From: Lepturacanthus savala
Taxonomy: Eukaryota > Chordata > Actinopteri > Scombriformes > Trichiuridae
Length of the DNA: 64,000 bases
NCBI GenBank assembly: GCA_030544235.1
Contig: CM060475.1
Coordinates: forward strand, 1,139,920-1,203,919
Direction of reading: 5' to 3'
This document shows positions 34,401 through 45,244 of this stretch, piece after piece. A program made the position numbers and the translations under genes. The notes under the pieces were generated by a model that was not told where the DNA came from, made no database searches, and saw only the letters and a program-made list of their open reading frames with translations. Each line of letters opens with the position of its first letter. The stretch's first letter is position 1.

Positions 34401-37400
34401 ACGTCTTTGTGGAGCTTTTACAAGCACAGGATTAGCATGCGGTGCTGCTGCGAGAGTGGCAGCTTTATGGTTTTAGAGGACATATTATCACCTGACACTA
34501 ATGTTTGCTGTGTAGAGTGTGCTTATGAGTATAGAGGGCAGCCGTTCTGTCCTTTCTGTCTGTCCCATGTGTTAACAGCATCAGTGGAGAAGCTATAAAC
34601 TGAAACAGGCTCAGAACCCCCCCTGAAGGACATTTATGCTGCAGTATTTTACCTAAAACACGCGGCCACGTTGGCAGACAGCGATTAGTTCGCTCTGTCT
34701 ATAAAGACAGAGCCAGGCTCGTGTTGTCATGGTCGGCGTGGCTCATTCATGTGGAAAAACTGACTTATTCTAACTGAAAACACACTTCTTGGTACATCTC
34801 TGGTTTCTGACTGGAACGTGCCAAAAAAAAAAAAAAATCCCTTCAGCTGGAGCTCGAGAAAGATCACAACTCCACACGTGATTGAAAATCAGTCATTTGA
34901 CAAATTTGTGCATTAAGTTTCTCAACAGAGGGGAATTGTTGAATATTATAGGCATTAAGAATATCATATAATATATAATGCTACCTGGATATGTTGTCAG
35001 TTGATCTGTAATGAGGTGCCCCAGATATGTAGTTTAATCCCGACAGATACTCCTTGATCTAACTCCTCTCAATATTATTATTTTTAAACATATTTCACAT
35101 CAGATTTGACCCCATGACCAGGGGATATATTCAGCAGCTGTTGAAACTCTGCAGCAGGAGACAGAATAGCCAGATCATCAGCAAACATAAAGATGTTCAC
35201 CCAGGTGTTAACATCCATAGCAGGCTTGCAGCCTCTCTGCTGCTCAGATAATTAATTCATGTCCATGTCGGAGCAGGCTGGTGAAAGTAGCTCTCTCTTG
35301 CAAACTCCATTACCAAAGCCAAAGGGAGCAGAGACTCCCGTTTCCTCATTTGCCGTGCATGCTGTGGTGAGTGTATCAGTATGCCAGGATCCTTACCCTG
35401 CCGTCAGACCCTTGTGACTCAACAGTGATTGGTGATTAACTCGGTCAAAGGCTTTAGAGGCATCAATAAACCTGCACAAAACAACGGGATTCTTCCTTCT
35501 AAACATTTTTACTACTACTCTCAAGGCATAAATGCATAAATCCAACAGAATCCTTTCTAGGACGCGATTGGCCTAAAATTATCCAGCCTCCCGACCACGT
35601 CAGCTTTGTCCTTGATGACTGGCACCATAGTAACAGACAGCGTAGTCTGGCAGAAGCCCATGGGTCATAATTCTAGTGAAACAAAAGGTAATAAGAGCTG
35701 CAACCTTAGGGCTCGCGAACTTCAGGTGCTCTGCATTGATTTGTTCTACGCCGCCTGCTCTATTATCAGGTAGCTGCGTTATTGCTTGAAAGCCCTCGTC
35801 GGTTGTAATTCGCACTGTATCACTATTGACAACGTTGCCCACTTTATACGGGTCACTTTTAACGTAATTAAAAACGGCAGAGTAATATTGCTTCCACAAC
35901 TCCACTATATTTTCAGCTCCAGGCTGAGACTCCCTCGATAGCGTCCGTGTTCACAGCTCTCACTTCCCACTGAAAAGCCAGCGGCGTTATTAGGAAGTAG
36001 CTTTTTAGTCACAGTCTTCTCTTTACACCTGCTGGTTTGTGGTCTTGTGTTTTGATGCCACAGTTTTGTTTTATTCCGGACAGAAATGTCTCCTGTGAAT
36101 AAACTGGAATGAGAGTGTGGATCTGGGAGGGAGCTGCTCCGGACTATAAGTCGCACCAGCTATAAAATGCATAATGAAGGAAAAAACATCTAGAAGTCGC
36201 ATTTTTGGGGGAAGTTTATCTGATAAAATCCAACATCAAGAACAGACATGTCATTTAAAATATAAACTAAAACTAGAGGCAACAACAGGCACCACTGAGA
36301 ACATGCCTGGTATGTTAACACAAAATATTAAAAGAGTTATTCCCATAACTACAGCATCAATTACACGCTAAGAAGTTTAACCAAAACCATCCGTGTCACT
36401 AAAACCGAATGAAATCTTCATCCTCTGTGTCACTTTTCATCAACTCCTCTAACTCCGGAGGTAGAAGATGCGGCGCTTCCTCTTCTACGTCGATGACGTC
36501 ATGTTTTACTGCTATGATTTTCTGTTCGCTGCCGTTTTTTGTTCAGCTCTTCTCAGTTGTTTTTAAAAGTTACCGCCAATGTTGAAGCTATCAACACAAG
36601 CCTAGAGCGCCCTCTGGTGGTTTAGTGTGAAAATAACATGTGAAATGATATACTTATATATCATCTTATAGTCCGGAAAATACGGTAAGTTAATTTTTTC
36701 CCTGATTAATGTACACACAACAACATATTGACAGACTCTTCAGGCAGTTCCTTTGACCTCATGACTCTAATCTGCAAAAACTTTAACAATTTAGATTTTT
36801 TTCCATCAATATAGGGTGCTGTGTGTACACTGAGGGGAAAAATGAACTTAAATGATGCTAGGAAATGACTGCAATTTACCAAAGATTTACCAAGGGGGTC
36901 TGAATACTTTACATAGTGTATTTATGTGTGCATGCTGCAAGGGTCCAGCCACCTGGGATTCAAACTTGGGACTCGGACCATACTATACTATGTGCCCTAA
37001 CTACTCAGCTATTGGGTCACCATATAAGTAATAAAATGCAAACTGCAGTTTTTAGAACTTCCACATCATACTTAATGTTGAGTACAGCCCTCGTGCCCTT
37101 TGCATAAAAATGGAACATTAATACCCAACTCTTCCAGTAACTATAATTCTTTTAGTTCTTTTGTTTAAATTCAGGCAAATAATTTTTTTCGCCTTTACTT
37201 GCTCCAATGTTTAAATGATCTTTTCAACTCATGGATGATTTATGGTTTATTATTGATTTATGTAACCACAATTAGGTTATAAGTTTCAAGCCAAGAGCGG
37301 ATATCCTTATAGAATTTATAGCATTCCGACATTTGAAATTCTACCAAGTAAAACATATTCTGCATTGAAAGCAAGACGGGCTCGAACAATAAGTTTAACA

Positions 37401-40400
37401 GAAGGTTTCCTGCTTGGGCCAAAACAGAAAATATGATTGAAGAATGGCTTAAACTGCATCCATATATTTAATTTAATGAGGAATGGAACTGATTAAAATA
37501 GGCAAGGTTCCCTTTCTAATGCTTTATTTCACTAGATGAGCTCATATCTCTATTTATTTAAAACTAAAAATGAGAGTTTCTATGACTCGTGATAACATTC
37601 TATTTACTGAAGTGCTGAGATCTGGGAACAAGGCCACGAAGTCCAACTGGGCAAGAAAAACGATCAGACAGGTTGGAAACGGTTGAGCCAGATTATCTAC
37701 CGCTTAGTACGGCAGGTACAGTAGGTCAGAGTTGATCCGCACAATCTGCTTTCTAAAGGTTTGTTTTCTCTGACAAATACGTTTAGAAGAGCCGGGTATA
37801 GGTTTTGAAATGATGATTTATACAAACGGAGGCAAAATACATTTTTGCGCTCAGGTTGGATTAAATCTTCCAAGGTTGATGTCGTGTTTTAATTTACATT
37901 TAAAACCAGTGCTATTCCGCATTGAGTTTGCTAAAGACACATTTTAAAGTCTTTTAGTGGCTATTAAAGTGATCTGAGGAGACAAGAGGCTCAGGTTCAT
38001 ATACAAATAAATAGTAAACTAAATTAAGACACGCTGCTGCTTTATTCTGGAGCACCATCCCATCTTTTGTATATACATTGATAAGCAATAAATCGCCTGT
38101 AATAAAGTGCAGCACGCTGTGATACAGAGCCAAAGCACATATATCATATCACCGTAATCAAATATAGACATCATTGTAGATCGTACATACAATGATTTTT
38201 CGACCAACAGCAGTGAAAGATAATTTGTTTCAATACAAAAATCCAATTTTGACCTTCAGTTTGTTGATCGATGTTGCACACGGGTCTTAAAAGTGAGTCT
38301 GGGATCCAGCCAGAGTCCCGAGTATTTATAACCTCCCGTTTCCGAACCCTGCAGGTTTTGGATGTGGGCAGCGGGCTGAATACTGACCTAGAGAATAGCA
38401 TACATTTCATTTTGGCAGAATTTAAAAACAAGCTTATGATTGATGAGACAGATCTGAAATGTATCAAGAGCAGACTGCAGATGTGCAATGGCCAGATTGA
38501 GAGAGAGCCAGTGGCATATGAAGTGGAATAACAGGAGTACAGTGCTCTGCAGTAGAATGAAAGCATGAATATTTAGTATTCCTGTCATGTCCTGCATGGG
38601 ATTATATACCTGTAGACACCTTCAACAACAAATGTAAAACCACGCCTCATCAAATCAGCTGTTTCTAAGAATCTGGCAAAGGGTTCAATTTCTCTGAGTG
38701 TTCCAGCCAGACCAATTCATTTTTTCTTTGTTATTAAAAAGACTGCATGATTGTATCATAGGAGCAATACAATAAAAAAATGCATTTCATTTTCTTAAGT
38801 TCACACAGGCTACATAGTCTGTTTTCCTCAGTCTGTCTTAATATTAAAGAGACAGCTTATACAAAACCTCATTCTCTGCAGCATACACGTGTTTTATCTC
38901 ACAGTAAGTGCACAGCTTTGGCTTCTAACATACGTCTAAAGCCCATCTACCTTTTTACTTGTTGAAAAATGTCCATCACTACACCAGTGGATTTCTTTTC
39001 TCTTCCATTATAGAAGTCTTCAAACCCAGCTCTTAAAAGGATGTGGTGGATATCGCTGGCCCCTGCTCCATTTATCCTAATATCCCATTCGAAGACCTGT
39101 CATATGATTCTATTAGTGTTTAGCCTCAGTATCTTATTCCACACACACACACACACACACAGACACCATGTCTCCATGACAGCCAAGGTTGGTGTGAAGT
39201 TATGAACACCTCCTAAGAAGTATCTCACAGTCCAACACAGGTGTGATATAATTTGATGTAGGTAGAATTATCCCTCGGTGTCTTAGTTTAACCTCTGACC
39301 CCCAAAATCACTGTTACTATAGCTGAGTCAAGACATTTTTGATTCACCGTTTTTTTCCCTCCACAATTTGATATTGAAATTAAGGCTGAACAATTTGGGA
39401 AAATAAGGCGATTTATTTTTAATCCTCTATTTTATCCTTTTTTTCTCAATGAAATATTGAATGATAGATGCATTTAGTGTGAAATGTTCTTTCTTTCCCT
39501 AAGTTTTTCAATTTGTTAGAATTAAATTAAAAGACGGACGAATTTAAATAAATGACCTTTGACCTCTGGTCATTACAGAAACAGCTGTCAGTGATCGCTC
39601 GTGTCACACGATCAAGTTGTTAGAAAATCATATAACGATATTATTGCAAATTTAATCATTCAGCCCTAATTATAAAACTCCTGTATGCTTAGTTGGAATT
39701 TTAAAATCCTCTCTCAAGCTGTTCCATTTCATTGGCTTGTTGCTGTATAGTTTAATGTGGTTGTTTAGGAAACCAGTCTATCTACAATACAACATGTGAA
39801 TTTGGATTCATTTTCTTACTCTTGTACAGTAGTTGTTCCTTTTCCAGAAATCCCATCAGCTTCTGATTAAGTAAGGATGAGTCCAATTTATCGACTGTGC
39901 TCGTTAAACTCATTCCGCTGTAATTACGCAGCACTCTGGGGTCGTCTTCCTGTAGTTTTGGGACGGGGCTTATAACAGACTTAAGCCACACTGATGGTCA
40001 AAGAACCACAGAGATTTCAGTATTAGGATCCTCATTACCCTTCGTTAATGAGACGCTAACATTTCTTTTTCAAGCTTTCTCATTAAGTTGGAATGTGCTC
40101 TTTCCTTCTGGATCCTAAATTCTAAATGTAACGCCTGTTCCCTTTGAAGTCTTCATTTGTAGAAGACATTTCTTTTATTAGAATTATGCTGACATATTTA
40201 GAAATTTGTATTTTCTTATCCAGAATTCTGCCAGTAAAAACCTGGCTTTAATCAATGTTCTGCAAATTAGCTCAATGTAATTTGCATATTTAAACAAATT
40301 CAAAAAGTGGTTGTTGTTGTTATGGGTTAATTACAAATGAAACTCATCATTTACAGCATTTCACTGATATTTTGATGCTGTGTGATGGCGTCATATTGAG

Positions 40401-40826
40401 CGGTTTGTGTTCTGCGTCCTCTCCTGTATGCGCTAACATACACAATTCTCCAGTAACGGGTTCATTAAAGCAGGGCGGCGTGGGCGAGCGCACTCCAGCG
40501 AGCCGGCTGCAGGCGGCGGGGAAGCACGTCCCCCGTCTGCCTCCAGCTGGCGCTCCAATCCTGGAGACGCCCACGCTGCAAACACATTCACCGTGATATT
40601 CAGTGCGTGGAGCATCATGCCCTCCAACACCCTTCTAACAGATCTGAAACGTCAGAGAAGAGTCTAAAGAAACAGGATAGAATATTTCTTAGTTTCCTCT
40701 GGTTTTAAAATGCAGCTTTCTCTTTCTTTTTTTTTTTTTTTTTTTGCTCAGGTGGAGGTGCCGAAACCCGAAGAAGTGGCTCCGCCCCCTCCCGTCGACC
40801 CGACTCCACCTCCAACCAGCCAGTAA
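28448..40826 (+). CDS. mrpl39: Mitochondrial large ribosomal subunit protein mL39
   Basis: Structural protein of the mitochondrial 39S subunit, related to the N-terminal part of threonyl-tRNA synthetase. Ten exons: 28448-28484, 29287-29496, 30023-30162, 30333-30432, 30652-30719, 31002-31114, 31200-31265, 32372-32525, 33672-33719, 40752-40826. All have AG/GT borders and sum to 1011 nt, 336 residues plus stop (human about 338). It starts MATRAVRQILQRRFSS, an Arg-rich, acid-free targeting presequence. Family landmarks: EKIEVSLNGPG, MNKGMSTPLSCA, LTFKDHDPTLVNEAYWRSCA, EVPVLSGAFCCDVVLD, VALEVFSQS, GDYVLLSGGPLVARTG, QAHHTIWRKL. The last exon codes for a Pro-rich tail (EEVAPPPPVDPTPPPTSQ) unlike the human C-terminus as I recall it, and lies 7 kb from the rest. 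AATAAA is at 40894-40899. Confidence 0.93.
29580..29955. repeat. Degenerate dispersed repeat in mrpl39 intron 2
   Basis: AT-rich block with ATCACGATTA motifs at its left end and CGCAGTTAAAATTGCTCAACC at its right, typical of teleost repeats annotated near hAT-type elements. An internal TATCTTATCT-type short tandem lies at 29728-29780. The family call is uncertain. Confidence 0.4.
33000..33456. mobile_element. TTAA-flanked piggyBac-like MITE in mrpl39 intron 8
   Basis: Bounded by TTAA at 32996-32999 and 33457-33460. Termini are CCCATTTAAGCC and AGCTTTAATGGG (inverted repeats starting CCC). Shares internal blocks with the truncated copy at 13077-13310. No ORF. Confidence 0.65.
34980..35905 (-). 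mobile_element. LINE reverse-transcriptase fragment
   Basis: Minus-strand translation of 35600-35905 gives a reverse-transcriptase-like segment with AGGVEQINAEHLKFASPK and MTHGLLPD. Further 3', FADDLAILSP (FADD codons at 35174-35185) is the catalytic box of the polymerase. Frameshifts and stops separate the pieces, so it is a dead non-LTR retrotransposon. Family not assigned (L1/Tx1-, RTE- or L2-like all possible). Confidence 0.65.
36138..36686 (-). mobile_element. pogo-like internally deleted DNA transposon, copy 1
   Basis: Left end CCGGACTATAAGTCGCACC and right end TATAGTCCGGAAAATACGG form inverted termini of a common vertebrate DNA transposon. The minus strand keeps the C-terminal end of a transposase-like frame (PPELEELMKSDTEDEDFI..F stop). 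About 550 bp, non-autonomous. Contains a CRE (36494-36501) and a CTCF-like motif (36607-36620). Inverted copy at 56905-57325. Assignment to the pogo/Tigger group is from recollection of the termini and tail. Confidence 0.6.
36690..36925. mobile_element. Tc1-like transposon terminal fragment
   Basis: Contains CTTTGACCTCATGACTCTAA, AGGGTGCTGTGTGTACACTGA and ends AGGGGGTCTGAATACTTTACA, all hallmarks of the terminal region of teleost Tc1-like elements. No transposase frame remains. Confidence 0.55.
36935..37022 (-). mobile_element. tRNA-derived SINE head relic
   Basis: On the minus strand TAGCTGAGTAG (37001-37011) is a perfect polymerase III A box and GTTTGAATCC (36957-36966) a B box with one mismatch, spaced as in tRNA genes, with an AATAGCTGAG..GTTAGGGCAC arrangement. 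The tRNA fold is decayed, so it is not a functional tRNA gene. Confidence 0.5.
38019..38566 (-). mobile_element. LINE ORF2 C-terminal fragment
   Basis: Minus-strand frames contain FDYGDMIYV and NSAKMKCMLFSRS, matching the post-polymerase region of teleost non-LTR retrotransposons (DYGDVIY-type and NxxKTKxMLF-type motifs). Broken by stops. Confidence 0.6.
39381..39669. mobile_element. hAT-like MITE (short inverted termini)
   Basis: Starts TAAGGCTGAACAATTT and ends AAATTTAATCATTCAGCCCTA; these are imperfect inverted repeats (GGCTGAA / TTCAGCC). About 290 bp, AT-rich, non-coding. Superfamily inferred from the terminal sequence; no clear 8-base target duplication was seen. Confidence 0.45.
39782..39991 (-). 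mobile_element. LINE reverse-transcriptase fragment
   Basis: Minus-strand translation begins WLKSVISPVPKLQEDDPRV and continues LRNYSGMSLTSTVDKL, the start of a LINE polymerase domain. It is a different segment from those at 34980-35905 and 38019-38566. Confidence 0.6.
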
Positions 40827-40899
40827 CGACCTCTGCGTAACCTTCCACACACACACACGCGCTTCAACATGTATCTGATTGTATTTTCTGTTCAATAAA

Positions 40900-43839
40900 T
40901 GTTTAAAAAATATGCGACAAATCACTTCTACTTATCTCTTTCTTACGGAAATCGCTTTCTTTTGACCCCGGTCGCCGGTGTTGTTCTTGAGTCGTGTGTG
41001 TGTTCAGCTGATTGCCAGTGTGTAGGAGTGAAAATGGAAACGTGTGTGTGTGTGTGTGTCAGCAGTTTGCTTAACAACAAAAGCGAGAGTGTGTTGGCTG
41101 AAGGTCAGGCTCCAGTACAGCTGCTGTGTCTATCAGTCGTCAGACAGGTGGCTCTCAATCCTCAGTGTGTGTGGAGGCAAGTGTGAGAGAGTGTGAGCAG
41201 GCCGGAGGATTCCAGCCATCAGGCAGTAACTTCTCTTTTTTTTTTTCCTCCCCTCAATTCCAAGCGTGTTGACACACTAGTCACAACAACAGTTTGTGCC
41301 AGAGAACTGGACTGTACAGGACAGTATGTAGAGATGCTGCCATTGTAGTTTTATCACAGCTTCTTCTTCTTCTGTTTTCTAATAACCATCAAGTCTGCAC
41401 ATTCTGTTATTTAGGAATAAAGGCTTTATTACTAATAAGGCTGCAAATAACAAAAAGATTCTATTGAATTTAAATAAGAGTTCAAATGTAACACTGGAGG
41501 AAGATGTGAAGGACATTTACTTCCCCTTATCTGTTAGGAAAGTGTTTTCGCCAAAAAATAAAATGAATCCAGCAACAATTATGAAACATTCCTTCTCGTT
41601 CGTGAAAGTAAACAATCTCATCTGGAGCCGGGTGGGTTTTACCTCTCTTTTGTGACGTTTTCTAGAACAAGCAATGAATCTGTTCTCTATTCTAGCTCAG
41701 TTTGATTAATTAATTTCTCAGTTAATTGCAGCTCTCTCTTGGCCGAGATTATAAAATGTCAAACAGAGTTATCTGCAGCACGTTGTTCTTATAAATGTCT
41801 GCTAGCTCATCATGAAGCCGTAGCAGTAGTTTGTATTACCCTGTTGCTCTAAGCCCACCATTTGTGTACCAGTGCAGGTGGCTGCAGACAGCTGGGGATG
41901 TTTAATGACAGCTCCCTGTCGCCTCCCCTCCCCCAAATGTGGGTTACAGATCCCCTCCTGACATCCGAGCCTGCCCCCGCGCATCTAAGGACGTGTAAGT
42001 AACAGAAAAGGCAGGCAGCATATTGTCATCAGCATATTGGCGAAATGTATTATTCAGATTATCCGAGGATTGTGCTTATGATCTGCTTCTTAATGACAGG
42101 CACGTTTTTTCCCCCCAGTATTTAATCACTATGAAGCAAAGCCTCAGGCCTGAGAAGTTAGCCACTGTGCAGCTGTTGCTCCCAGTCATTACACCCCCCC
42201 CTCCTTTACACACACACACACATAACAACACACACACACTCTCTGACAATGTGTGAGACACACCCAGAGACATCTGCCTCGGACTTGGTCACACCAGCGT
42301 CCGCCGCAGATTGAGATGCTTGAATCACTGCCCCCGAATTCCTCCTCGCGAGAGATGTTCAGGAACGACTGCTGCTGCTCCAACACGATTAAATTTAAAT
42401 AACTACTAAGAGACTCCAGAATAATGCATCACCGGGAAATGAATTCATAATGCGGCCCTGTTCTCGATGCTCGCGGTGTTTCGGCGAACGACGAATCTGA
42501 CCCAAAGCGGTTTGTCGAGCGTTAAATCTTGATCGGCTCATCGAACCAATCGGGTGTTGAGTCGATAGTAATCCACTGAGCATCATTGATACCGCCGGAC
42601 TCGCGTAAATGAAACCGTCGTGATGTTTTATCTCTGAGCTGTAGAACTACAACAGTTTAGATCCACGTGCTGTCACACACTAATCTTCTTGTCACGAAAG
42701 GCAACGTTTTTTTTTTTTTCTAAAAGCTCTGATCCTAATTAATCTCTCTCCTTCTCTATATGTGGATAAGTTCGACCGCCATAGGCAGGAAAAAAAAAGT
42801 CCGAATCTGGCAACGTTCTGCAAAAAAGGGGAAATAAAACAAGCAATAAAAATTTAAATTGTGAAGGAATTTAACTACTAAATTGTCACCTGAAGGGCAG
42901 AAATCATTGAAATGATTATCCAATAACAAAACCGTCCACAAGTGAAAAGTTTCCAAGAATGAAAGTATTTCTACTTCTGTGTAAAATAAGTCATTGTGAT
43001 CCGTGAATAACTTGCAGTAATCCAGAGGAGCTGCTTCCTACCTGAGATGAAGTCAGGAATCATAATGACATTTTATCCACAGTTGGCTCGGATTGATGAC
43101 ATTTAAGAGATTAAAGGATCATAACTGATCTAGCCCTTTAAACCCCCTTTATAATTGAACCTTGGTGGAAAATTCTGACATCGCAGATCCCCGAAAAACA
43201 CGAGGGACGACTCATTCTGACACAATCGGCAGTTTTGTTGCTTTTTACTGGTCATTTTGAAGCAGCTTCAGGCGACGGACAGACATCCTGACAGGTGACA
43301 CACACACCTGGAGACGAAGATCCATCCAAAATGTGAGGGTTTGATTTGAAACCATCAGAAACAACAGTTTGCACAAGTTTATTTACTCAAGTACAACCAC
43401 GACGTAGCATTTTCTGATTGTGAAAACACACACACACATGCTTATATGATGCAGTACTTTTACTATTAATCAACCCAAATTGTCTCCACATTGATGAAGT
43501 ATAATAAAAGTTCCCTCACATGTATAAATATATAATATATAAGGGAGCTGCATTGAGTATTTATGCTTTTGGTCATTTTAAATACATATTTCTTACATAT
43601 TACATAAGTGACACTTTCATATATACAGTATTTCTACTATACATCAGTGATGGAACCTCTGATAATCGATTTAAATCAACCCCCCAAGGAAAATCTGAAC
43701 TTTGAGTCTGCTGCGTTTAAAGGCAGCTGCTAAATGATGAGAACCGGTCACAGGCTGTCAGATACTGTTGGTTTGGTGGGGTTTTGTGCTTCATTGCTCC
43801 AGATTTTTATTTTTGTTTTTAAGAACTAGTGGTAGAGGT
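40900..43839. other. Intergenic region between mrpl39 and jam2
   Basis: About 2.9 kb without a supportable gene. Holds short TG/CA runs (41045-41059, 42211-42239) and AT-rich sequence. ORFs are short and featureless. Confidence 0.45.
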
Positions 43840-44349
43840 ATGATGGAGCCACACCTCGCTTGCCATACCCACTTGGCTCCGCGTCCGCTTGGCAGTGCAG
43901 TGCGCGTCTTGGACACGGCGCTGCGCTCTCGGCGCTCCGCCGCCTCTCGCTCGTTCCGAACGCTCACCCCGCCCTCCTCCCACCTCCATCTCCACCTCAG
44001 CCGCCGCCGAAACCCGCACAACAGCGCGGAGAGAGCGATAGAGAGAGCGCGTTTCGTCAGCGAGACAGACTCCGCGTCCCTCCCCCCCCCTGTTCCCAAA
44101 AAAATACACCCGGACTTGGCTTCTCTGTGCCGGAGGTGCGTCCCGGCTCATCCCCGCCGCTCGTCCGCCAGCCGCGCAGCGCCGGGCCGGTCCGGTCGCT
44201 TATCCCCGCCCCGAACCCCCCTAAAGACCACTTTATTCTCCTGGAAGCTTGATGAATAATTGGAGAGTTCCGAACAAGTGCGAGAAGAAAACTGAGGCTC
44301 CGGATCTGCCTCCTCGCTCCGTGACGCTCAGCCAGAGTTGTGGACGACA
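43840..44349 (+). promoter_or_regulatory. jam2: jam2 CpG island / promoter and 5' UTR
   Basis: Sharp GC/CpG-rich island ending at the jam2 ATG. Four overlapping long ORFs on both strands here (for example 43768-44259) are Arg/Pro/Ser-rich by-products of base composition and share no start context with the gene. Confidence 0.55.
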
Positions 44350-45195
44350 ATGGAGGGGACGAGCCTGTGTCTGCCTGTGGTGATTTTACTCATGCAATGT
44401 AAGTATCAACTCCTCATTCATGTCTCTATATCAGCAGAGAAAGTGTCATTTTTAGCTTATTCTGAATGTTGATTTTTATCCATCATAATGTATTTATTCA
44501 ACAGTATCTCCACAAATATCCTAGAACCAATAAAGTCTTATAATTTCTACTTTTTTTAAACCATCACTGACATACATTTCAAAATAAAAGCTCAGATTAA
44601 TTCAAATATATCAGCATTTAGATACATTTACCTGAATGAACAATTGGATTTCCATTGTACAGTAAGTGTTTGATGTGAAACCTGATGGAATGATGTATTG
44701 CAGTGTGATTTTTGTCAGTTCCCCTGCTGTGTGATGGATCCAGCCAGGCTGGGTCCCTCCAAGTTGGCCCTGGAAGTTGTGCTTGGCGGCGTGCCACGCC
44801 ATGGGTGTGGGCAGCACGGCGGCGGTGGGTGGGCGCCCCGGTTTTTTGGCCGAAGAGGTGTCGGCTCTGCGCGTGAGGTCAGCAGTTGGAGTACCACCAG
44901 AAACTTCAAGCTGTTTTTTTTTTTCTTTCGTTTTCATCGACGCAGCCCTGTTTTTCATAGCAGGATGTAACCCGGGAGAACAAAACAGGGAAATGTGAAC
45001 GTTCCACTGAGAAATCCTGTTTCTTTGAATCGGAGAATCTGAATTCCCTCGATTTTTGTTGCATGGAAACTTGTGCGACATGAAAAGCCAAAGCAGGCTG
45101 TTAGAGTGAGATGGATGTGATGAGACTGTGTGTGTGTGTGATGCACGTTTTACTGTGTTGCCCACATTTAGCCACCTGTCAGGTCACAAGTTCAG

Positions 45196-45244
<49 letters not shown>

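Noticed and set aside
36957..37011. Functional tRNA gene
   Set aside because: A and B boxes are present but the cloverleaf arms do not pair; better explained as a SINE head.
43768..44350. Several ORFs of 97-163 codons on both strands before jam2
   Set aside because: All lie in the CpG island and are Arg/Pro/Ser-rich in every frame, as expected from base composition with few stop codons.
44611..45165. 184-codon minus-strand ORF in jam2 intron 1
   Set aside because: No family resemblance, overlapping ORFs on both strands, and no splice or transcription signals.
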